Part shown: piece after piece, positions 58,055 to 64,000 of the stretch
Layout of the letters: each line of letters starts with the position of its first letter
How positions within the stretch are numbered: position 1 is the stretch's first letter
Source of the DNA: GCA-003244245 sp049673305
GTDB taxonomy: Bacteria; Actinomycetota; Actinomycetes; Mycobacteriales; Pseudonocardiaceae
NCBI GenBank assembly: GCA_049673305.1
Contig: JBATXM010000222.1
Location: 1-64,000 of the forward strand
Direction: 5' to 3'
DNA length: 64,000 nucleotides
The notes under the pieces: generated by a model
Databases searched by the model: none
What the model saw: only the letters and a program-made list of their open reading frames with translations
Told to the model about the DNA's origin: nothing
Made by a program: the position numbers and the translations under genes

Positions 58055-59863
58055 ATGGGAAAGACAGCTGGGGACTACCTGTGTGAGCGTCTGGTGGAAT
58101 GGGGCGTCTCCACGATTTACGGCTACCCCGGCGATGGGATCAACGGGATCCTCGGCGCGCTGCGACGTCATGAGGACCGGCTGCGGTTCATCCAGACCCG
58201 GCATGAGGAGATGGCCGCGTTCATGGCGTGTGGGCACGCCAAGTTTACTGGCGAGGTCGGGGTGTGTATGGCCACCTCGGGACCCGGGGCGATTCACCTG
58301 CTCAACGGGCTGTATGACGCGAAGCTGGACCACCAGCCGGTGCTGGCGATCGTCGGGCAGACGTTCGTGCGGGCGTTGGGTGGGCACTTTCAGCAGGAGG
58401 TCAAGTTGCTGCAGCTCTACTCCGACGTAGCGTCGGCCTACTGCGAGCAGGTCAACGAGCCGGGGAGCATCCGGCACATCCTGGACCGGGCGTTGCGGAT
58501 CGCGCAGGCCGAGAAGACCGTCACCTGTGTGATCATTCCCGCTGATGTGCAGGAGCGGGACGCGGTGGAAAAGCAGCCGCACGCCACTCACACGGTGCAC
58601 TCCGGGGTCGGTTACTGGCCTGGTCGGGTGGTCCCCGAGCGCCACGACCTGCAGGCCGCCGCGGACATCCTCAACGCCGGTGAGAAGGTCGCGATGCTGG
58701 TCGGCCAGGGGGCGCTGCACGCCACCGACGAGGTCATCGCGGTCGCGGACACTCTCGGCGCCGGGGTGGCGAAGGCGTTGCTTGGCAAGGCCGCCGTGCC
58801 CGATGACGTGCCGTTTTGCACCGGGTCGATCGGCTTGCTGGGCACCAGACCGAGTTGGGACCTGATGCAGGGCGCCGACACGCTGCTCATGGTCGGCTCC
58901 AGCTTCCCCTACTCGGAGTTCCTGCCCAAGGAGGGCGCGGCCAAGGGCGTGCAGATCGACCTGTTGGGGCGGATGCTCTCGATCCGTTACCCGATGGACC
59001 TTGCCCTGGTCGGTGACAGCAAACAGACCCTGGCCGAGCTGTTGCCACTGCTGCACCGCAAGACCGACCGCTCCTGGCAGGAGGGCATCGTCAAGGGCGT
59101 CGAGCAGTGGTGGCGGTTGATGGATGACCGGGCAAAGCCCGCCGACATCGACCGGGACGGGGACCGCAGGCGGGTCCGCCCACAGGCGCTGTTCGCGGAG
59201 CTGTCCCGGCAGCTGCCCGACAACGTGATCCTGTCCAGCGACTCTGGGTCGGCGGCGAACTGGTTCGCCCGCCACGTCAAGATCCGCCGGGGGATGAAGG
59301 CCTCGCTGTCGGGGAACCTGGCCACCATGGTGCCCGGGGTGCCCTACGCCATCGCGGCGAAATTCGCCTACCCCAACCGGGTGTCGGTCGCGATGGTCGG
59401 CGACGGGGCGATGCAGATGGGCGGCATGGCCGAAATGCTCACCGCCGCGAAGTACTACCGGAGCTGGACCGATCCGCGGCTGGTGGTGCTGGTGCTCAAC
59501 AACGAAGACCTCAACCAGGTCACCTGGGAGCAGCGCGCGATGGCCGGGGATCCCAAGTTCGCTGCCTCCCAGGAGATTCCCTATGTGCCCTACCACGCCT
59601 ACGCCGAGATGATCGGCCTGAAGGGCATCAAGATCGACCGGTCCGATCAGATCGAGGGTGCCTGGCGGGAGGCGTTGGCCGCAGACCGCCCGGTGATCAT
59701 CGACGCGATGACCGACCCTGAGGAGCCACCGATTCCGCCGCACGTCACCTTTGCCCAGATGGCGGCGATGACCAAGGCCTTCGGCGCCGCCCCGAAGGAA
59801 GGCCGGCCCGGCGCGATGTCGGCCGTTCGCGAGTTCGTCCACGAGCTCCTCCCGGGGCGGTAG
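58055..59863 (+). CDS. Thiamine pyrophosphate-dependent enzyme (pyruvate oxidase/acetolactate synthase-like)
   Basis: 602 residues from ATG 58055, with GGAG 8 nt upstream. The N-terminal PYR domain carries GYPGDGINGILGALRRHEDR and the cofactor-activating Glu in TRHEEMAAFMACGHAK. A central FAD/NAD-like domain follows, then the PP domain with SVAMVGDGAMQMGGMAEMLT and VLVLNN. It is closest in layout to pyruvate oxidase/dehydrogenase (PoxB) or related carboligases. It heads a plus-strand cluster of sugar-oxidation genes. The exact reaction cannot be stated from the sequence. Confidence 0.88.
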   Translation: MGKTAGDYLCERLVEWGVSTIYGYPGDGINGILGALRRHEDRLRFIQTRHEEMAAFMACGHAKFTGEVGVCMATSGPGAIHLLNGLYDAKLDHQPVLAIVGQTFVRALGGHFQQEVKLLQLYSDVASAYCEQVNEPGSIRHILDRALRIAQAEKTVTCVIIPADVQERDAVEKQPHATHTVHSGVGYWPGRVVPERHDLQAAADILNAGEKVAMLVGQGALHATDEVIAVADTLGAGVAKALLGKAAVPDDVPFCTGSIGLLGTRPSWDLMQGADTLLMVGSSFPYSEFLPKEGAAKGVQIDLLGRMLSIRYPMDLALVGDSKQTLAELLPLLHRKTDRSWQEGIVKGVEQWWRLMDDRAKPADIDRDGDRRRVRPQALFAELSRQLPDNVILSSDSGSAANWFARHVKIRRGMKASLSGNLATMVPGVPYAIAAKFAYPNRVSVAMVGDGAMQMGGMAEMLTAAKYYRSWTDPRLVVLVLNNEDLNQVTWEQRAMAGDPKFAASQEIPYVPYHAYAEMIGLKGIKIDRSDQIEGAWREALAADRPVIIDAMTDPEEPPIPPHVTFAQMAAMTKAFGAAPKEGRPGAMSAVREFVHELLPGR

Positions 59864-59866
59864 CAG

Positions 59867-60349
59867 ATGACGATCCTGAGGAGCAGGCGAAGTTCTGGCC
59901 CCGGGCCGGTGGTCGGGGCTGAGCATCTGCTGGACCGGGTCGTGTCCAACATCGAGCACGGTCGGTTCGAGCGGTCGCTGTCCGGGTTGACCGCAGCTGC
60001 AGCGGTGGTGACCGGCGCGGAGGTGTACCTGGAGCACTACAAGGCCAGCTTCGGCAACAAGTGGATGTGGAGCCCGATCGTGTTGACCCCACCATTGGTG
60101 ATAGCGGGGATCGGCGGGGTGTTCTCCAAGCGCTGGGCCAAGACCGCGCTGCCGGTGACCGCGGTGCTGTACGCGGCTAATGGGCTGATGGGGGAGTACT
60201 TCCACGCTCGCGGGGTGTCCCGCAAGCCGGGTGGCTGGAAGCTGTACTCCTACAACCTGCCGATGGGTCCGCCGATCTCCGCGCCCGGGTTGATGGCGAT
60301 GGTCGGCGGAATGGGTCTGCTCGCGGCCGTGCTGCGCCGGGAGAAGTGA
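59867..60349 (+). CDS. Hypothetical membrane protein
   Basis: 160 residues, 3 nt after the ThDP enzyme. An amphipathic start is followed by about four helices: LSGLTAAAAVVTGAEVYLEH, WSPIVLTPPLVIAGIGGVFS, KTALPVTAVLYAANGLMGEY and APGLMAMVGGMGLLAAVLRR. It has conserved-looking His and Glu residues near the membrane face. In similar clusters this protein precedes the gluconate-dehydrogenase-type subunits, so it may anchor them or provide a quinone/electron route. Not recognised by name. Confidence 0.72.
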   Translation: MTILRSRRSSGPGPVVGAEHLLDRVVSNIEHGRFERSLSGLTAAAAVVTGAEVYLEHYKASFGNKWMWSPIVLTPPLVIAGIGGVFSKRWAKTALPVTAVLYAANGLMGEYFHARGVSRKPGGWKLYSYNLPMGPPISAPGLMAMVGGMGLLAAVLRREK

Positions 60350-60353
60350 GCCG

Positions 60354-61115
60354 GTGCCCGATGTCTCCCGTCCTGATCACCTGCCCAACCGGCGGCCCGG
60401 CAAGAGCCCACCGCACCCGTCGTGGTTGCCCCGGCAACGGCGTGGCACCACTCCGCAGATGATCGGGCGCTACCCGGACTTCGACGTCTTCGACGCGTTC
60501 GGCACCTGGGACGACGCCACCAAGCGAGTGGTGCTGGCCCGGCTGGAACCGCCTGGGCCGCTGCGGTTCTTCACCCCAGCGCAGGAGCCGACGCTGCGCG
60601 CGTTCTGCGACACCGTGCTGGCCCAGGACACCGAACCTCGGGTACCGGTCGCGGAGATGGTGGATACCAAGCTGGCCGACGCCACACTCGCTGGCGGCAC
60701 GCTCGACGGCTACCAGTACGCCGACATGCCCGATGACCGCGACACCTGGCGGTTGGTGCTGGCCGGGCTGGACCACACCGCGATGGCGGGCTACCACGTC
60801 GACTTTGCCGGGTGCACCGCCGCACGCCGCGAGAACATCGTCGGTGAGTTCGCGCAGGGCCGCCTGGTCGGGGGAGCGTGGGAGCAGCTCAACGTGACGC
60901 GCGCCTGGTCAGTGGTGATGCGCGCGGCGCTGGCCGCGTTCTATTCCCACCCGTGGGCCTGGAACGAGATCGGCTTCGGCGGCCCGGCCTACCCGAGGGG
61001 TTTCCTGCGCCTCGGCGGCCCGGGGACGAACGGGGCCGGTGCCCGGGAGCCGTTCGAGACCCCCGGAGCCACCGATGAGGACCCGGTCCGTGAGGTCGAA
61101 GGCGAGCGGGACTGA
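60354..61115 (+). CDS. Gluconate 2-dehydrogenase subunit 3-like small subunit
   Basis: 253 residues, GTG start 4 nt after the membrane gene. The core (FFTPAQEPTLRAFCDTVLAQ) matches subunit 3 of membrane gluconate/2-keto-gluconate-type dehydrogenases, which chaperones or exports the GMC subunit. VVMRAALAAFYSHPWAWNEI follows near the end. It overlaps the GMC gene as TGATG. No Tat signal is obvious in the N-terminus, which is basic and Pro-rich. Confidence 0.8.
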   Translation: MPDVSRPDHLPNRRPGKSPPHPSWLPRQRRGTTPQMIGRYPDFDVFDAFGTWDDATKRVVLARLEPPGPLRFFTPAQEPTLRAFCDTVLAQDTEPRVPVAEMVDTKLADATLAGGTLDGYQYADMPDDRDTWRLVLAGLDHTAMAGYHVDFAGCTAARRENIVGEFAQGRLVGGAWEQLNVTRAWSVVMRAALAAFYSHPWAWNEIGFGGPAYPRGFLRLGGPGTNGAGAREPFETPGATDEDPVREVEGERD

Positions 61116-62827
61116 TGGGCGATTTTTGGCGTGGTGTGCTGAAGGGTTCGGTCGGTCCTCGGGACAACGACTCCCGCTTCCTGCTCGACGTGCACACCCG
61201 GGATCTGCCCGGCGAGGCGACGATGCGCCGCTACGACGACGGCGACGAGGTCGACCTGGTCATCGTCGGCGCCGGGGCCGGCGGGTCGGTGCTGGCCCAG
61301 CGGTTGGCCCGGGCCGGCTGGCGGGTGGTCATCATCGAGGCGGGTCCGTTCTGGCATCCCGATGAGGACTGGGTCTCGGATGAGGCCGGGTCGCATTCGC
61401 TGTACTGGACCCAGAAGCGGATCATCGGCGGGGCCGACCCGATCGAGCTGGGCAAGAACAACTCTGGCCGAGGGGTCGGCGGGTCGATGGTGCACTACGC
61501 CGGCTACACGCCCCGGTTTCATCCCAGTGACTTCGCCACCTACTCCGCCGACGGGGTGGGCGCGGACTGGCCGATCAGCTACGACGACCTGCGCCCGCAC
61601 TACGAGCTCGTCGAGCGGGAGCTGCCGGTGGCCGGGCAGAACTGGCCGTGGGGCTACCCGCACCGCTACCCGTTCTCCCCGCACCCGGTCTCCGGGGCCG
61701 CGGCGAAGCTGCGCGAAGGCGCGTGGCGCCTGGGCATCGAGATGCGGGTCGGGCCGGTGGGGATCGTCAACGGCACCTTCGGCAACCGGCCGCACTGCAT
61801 CTACCGCGGCTACTGCCTGCAAGGCTGCAAGGTCAACGCCAAGGCCAGCCCGTACGTCACCCACCTGCCCGACGCGCTGGCCCACGCGGTGGAGATTCGG
61901 GCGAACTGCATGGCGCTGCGGGTGGAGCTCGACGACGCCACCGGCCGCGCCCTCGGCGTGGTCTACGTCCGGGAGGGCGAGGCGGCGCGGCGCCTGCAAC
62001 GCGCCCGGTTCGTGGCCGTCGCCGGCTACTCCATCGAGACCCCTCGGCTGCTGCTCAACTCGACCAGTCGCCGCTTCCCGCACGGGCTGTGCAACAACGA
62101 GGACCAGGTCGGGCGCTATGTCATGGTGCAGGGCGCCAGCCAGACCGCCGGGCGCTGGCCCGAGGAGCTGCGGATGTACAAGGCACCGCCCCCGGAGATC
62201 TCCAGCGAGCAGTTCTACGAAACCGACACCACCCGGGGCTTCGCCCGCGGGTTCTCCATCCAGACCGTGTCCCCGCTGCCGATCGGCTGGGCCGAGCACG
62301 TGCTGGCCGACGGGCACTGGGGCCGGGCGCTGCGTGAGTACATGCGGGACTACAACCACTGGGCCACCATCGGCGTGCTCAATGAGCTGCTGCCCCATCC
62401 AGACAACCGGATCACCCTCGCCGAGGACACCGACCCGTACGGTCAGCCGGTCGCCCGGATGGACTACACGCTGTCGGACAACGACAAAGCGAACATGGCC
62501 TACTCCACGAAGATCCTCACCGACATCCTGCACGCCGCTGACGCCCAGGACGTGCTCACTATCCAACGCTTCGCGCACCTCATCGGCGGCGCCCGGATGG
62601 GCGGTTCCCCGGAGACCTCCGTGGTTGATGCGAACCAGCGGTCCTGGGCGGTTCCGAACCTGTTTGTGGCCGACGGATCCGTGTGCCCCACCCAGGGCAG
62701 CGCCAATCCGGCGTTGACGATCATGGCACTCGCGTCCCGGCTGGCGCAGCGGATGGCCAGCGGCGCGGCGATGGACGACGACCCCAGCGCCCGCGCCGGG
62801 TGCACGCCAACGGCCGCTGGGACCTGA
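61115..62827 (+). CDS. GMC-family FAD oxidoreductase (gluconate dehydrogenase-type large subunit)
   Basis: A 570-residue flavoprotein. The dinucleotide-binding motif is DLVIVGAGAGGSVLAQRLAR (about 48-67), followed by EAGPFWHPDEDW. The C-terminal GMC active-site region is AHLIGGARMGGSPETSVVDA, then NLFVADGSVCPTQGSANPAL. It would oxidise a sugar or sugar acid and pass electrons to a quinone or cytochrome. It forms a pair with the overlapping small subunit and lies before a glucoamylase-like gene, suggesting oxidation of released glucose or trehalose products. Confidence 0.9.
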   Translation: MGDFWRGVLKGSVGPRDNDSRFLLDVHTRDLPGEATMRRYDDGDEVDLVIVGAGAGGSVLAQRLARAGWRVVIIEAGPFWHPDEDWVSDEAGSHSLYWTQKRIIGGADPIELGKNNSGRGVGGSMVHYAGYTPRFHPSDFATYSADGVGADWPISYDDLRPHYELVERELPVAGQNWPWGYPHRYPFSPHPVSGAAAKLREGAWRLGIEMRVGPVGIVNGTFGNRPHCIYRGYCLQGCKVNAKASPYVTHLPDALAHAVEIRANCMALRVELDDATGRALGVVYVREGEAARRLQRARFVAVAGYSIETPRLLLNSTSRRFPHGLCNNEDQVGRYVMVQGASQTAGRWPEELRMYKAPPPEISSEQFYETDTTRGFARGFSIQTVSPLPIGWAEHVLADGHWGRALREYMRDYNHWATIGVLNELLPHPDNRITLAEDTDPYGQPVARMDYTLSDNDKANMAYSTKILTDILHAADAQDVLTIQRFAHLIGGARMGGSPETSVVDANQRSWAVPNLFVADGSVCPTQGSANPALTIMALASRLAQRMASGAAMDDDPSARAGCTPTAAGT

Positions 62828-62830
62828 GCC

Positions 62831-64000
62831 ATGCGAGACGCAACGGGAATGTTCGCACCGCAGGTGTTGCGGGAGTACGCCCTGCTGGCCGACGGGGAAC
62901 GCGGGGCACTGGTCGGTCCGCAGGGTGACATCGCGTGGATGTGTGCGCCACGCTGGGACTCCGACGGGGTGTTCTCCTGCCTGATCGGCGGCCACGGCAG
63001 CTACGCGGTCACCCCGAGCGGCCGGTTCGTGTGGGGTGGTTACTACGAGGACGGCAGCCTGATCTGGCGCTCCCGCTGGATCACCGAGTCAGGGATCACC
63101 GAGTGCCGCGAAGCGCTGGAGTTTCCCGGTGATCCGCACCACGTGGTCCTGCTGCGCCGCATCATCGCGGTGCAGGGCACCGCGCACGTCGACGTGGCCC
63201 TCACGCCGGCTGCTGGATTCGGCCGTCATCACCTGCGTGAGTGCCACCGTGACTCCGAAGGGTGCTGGCGGGGCATCCTCGGTGACCTGCGGCTGCGGTG
63301 GACGGGTGGCCCCGACGCCGAGGTGCGCGATGACGGGCACAGTGGGCCAGGGTTGCGCGAGCCAGGGTTGCGCGAGCCGGGGCTGCGCACCACCATCACC
63401 GTGCCCGAGGGCGCCCACCACGACCTGATTTTGGAGATCGGCGATACCGCCCTGGGCGAGCAGCCACCTGACCCGGACCGGACCTGGCAGGCCACCGAGA
63501 CCGCCTGGTGGGAGGCGATGCCCCACTTGCAGGACACCGTCGCCCCGCGCGATGCCCGCCACGCCTACGCCGTGCTGCGCGGGCTGACCAGCTCCGGGGG
63601 TGGCATGGTCGCCGCCGCCACGATGGGCCTGCCGGAACGCGCCGCGCAGGGCCGCAACTACGACTACCGTTACGTCTGGATCCGCGACCAGTGCTACGCG
63701 GGGCAGGCTGTTGCCGTGGACGGTGCGCACCCACTGCTCGATGACGCCGTCGGGTTCGTCTCGCAATGCCTGCTCGCTGATGGCCCGAACCTGAGGCCCG
63801 CCTACACCATCACCGGGGCGGCGGTGCCCGATCAGCGCTCGTTGGACCTGCCCGGGTACCCGGGCGGCACCGACATCGTCGGTAACCACGTCAACGCCCA
63901 GTTCCAGCTCGACGCGTTCGGGGAAGCCCTGCTGCTGTTCGCTGCGGCCGCCCGCCATGACCACCTCGACTCCGACCACCACAAGGCGCTGACCGTCGCC
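62831..64000 (+). CDS. Glycoside hydrolase family 15 enzyme, partial at window end
   Basis: The ATG at 62831 opens a frame that continues to the last base (390 codons, no stop). The N-terminal beta-sandwich domain (LREYALLADGERGALVGPQG, then WMCAPRWDSDGVF) and the start of the catalytic (alpha/alpha)6 barrel are seen: ARHAYAVLRGLTSSGGGMVA, NYDYRYVWIRDQCYAG and VNAQFQLDAFGEALLL. Bacterial GH15 members are glucoamylases or trehalases. The catalytic glutamates would lie here and beyond the edge. Three tandem 15-bp units (63347-63391) give repeated LREPG. Confidence 0.9.
   Translation, partial: MRDATGMFAPQVLREYALLADGERGALVGPQGDIAWMCAPRWDSDGVFSCLIGGHGSYAVTPSGRFVWGGYYEDGSLIWRSRWITESGITECREALEFPGDPHHVVLLRRIIAVQGTAHVDVALTPAAGFGRHHLRECHRDSEGCWRGILGDLRLRWTGGPDAEVRDDGHSGPGLREPGLREPGLRTTITVPEGAHHDLILEIGDTALGEQPPDPDRTWQATETAWWEAMPHLQDTVAPRDARHAYAVLRGLTSSGGGMVAAATMGLPERAAQGRNYDYRYVWIRDQCYAGQAVAVDGAHPLLDDAVGFVSQCLLADGPNLRPAYTITGAAVPDQRSLDLPGYPGGTDIVGNHVNAQFQLDAFGEALLLFAAAARHDHLDSDHHKALTVA
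63347..63391. repeat. Three 15-bp tandem units in the GH15 gene
   Basis: ccagggttgcgcgag is present twice exactly (63347-63361, 63362-63376) and once with changes (63377-63391). In frame it yields GLREPGLREPGLR, in a loop of the N-terminal domain. Confidence 0.85.

Noticed and set aside
58049..60205. A 718-codon minus-strand frame
   Set aside because: It is antisense to the ThDP enzyme, His/Arg/Gly-rich, and has no recognisable domain.
60989..62995. A 668-codon minus-strand frame opposite the GMC oxidoreductase
   Set aside because: It mirrors a clear flavoprotein on the plus strand and has typical antisense composition.

Overview
The window is high-GC actinobacterial chromosome. GTG starts are common, stop and start codons overlap as GTGA or ATGA, and the marker genes carD, lsr2, bldC, lpqE and the DUF4229-menA pair are present. 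The order lpqE-radA next to carD-ispD-ispF-cysS-rlmB matches the mycobacterial/pseudonocardial arrangement, and the repeated XRE/TPR regulators beside small orphan genes suggest Pseudonocardiales. The genus cannot be fixed from the sequence alone.

Region 1 (0.5-7.1 kb, minus strand) is a tightly packed six-gene operon, glyA-sgaA-mcl-mtkA-mtkB-hprA. It encodes the characteristic enzymes of the serine cycle for C1 assimilation: serine hydroxymethyltransferase, serine-glyoxylate aminotransferase, hydroxypyruvate reductase, malate-CoA ligase and malyl-CoA lyase. PEP carboxylase is not in the window. A DpnII-like restriction enzyme and a Dam-type methyltransferase follow (7.5-9.3 kb), at the place downstream of radA where relatives usually carry disA.

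Region 2 (9.4-16.4 kb) is conserved core: radA, lpqE, carD, ispD, ispF, cysS, rlmB, lsr2. From 16.4 to 30.5 kb the content is accessory: a collagen-like membrane protein, a VapBC module with a double palindromic operator, an orphan MBOAT acyltransferase, a broken FAD monooxygenase, a ferritin-VIT1 transporter, a DUF347 membrane protein, an SDR, a wrecked TIR-NTPase-WD40 gene, a PIMT-like methyltransferase with an acidic mini-protein, a membrane-anchored receiver protein and a GntR regulator.

Region 3 (30.5-49.9 kb) carries the haem, cytochrome c biogenesis and menaquinone genes: hemL, a phosphatase gene, resA, ccdA, resB, ccsB, a ParA/MinD ATPase gene, bldC, menA and, just beyond, menE. The run is split between resA and ccdA by a 7-kb island (33.3-40.1 kb). 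The island carries a 1020-residue WD40-Roc GTPase-zinc ribbon-TIR protein, a convergent XRE/TPR regulator, several small ORFs, a possible miniature inverted-repeat element and a DUF222-HNH endonuclease. The WD40-Roc-TIR gene is the best candidate for an undescribed defence or signalling system.

Region 4 (51-57.7 kb) is gene-poor and decayed, with a PIMT remnant, two truncated alpha/beta hydrolases and a frameshifted XRE/TPR regulator. It also holds an intact-looking alternative-oxidase-like diiron protein. Region 5 (58-64 kb) is a plus-strand cluster: a pyruvate-oxidase-like ThDP enzyme, a membrane protein, a gluconate-dehydrogenase-type small subunit, a GMC oxidoreductase and a GH15 glucoamylase/trehalase-like enzyme cut by the window end. 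No tRNA, rRNA or CRISPR array was seen.
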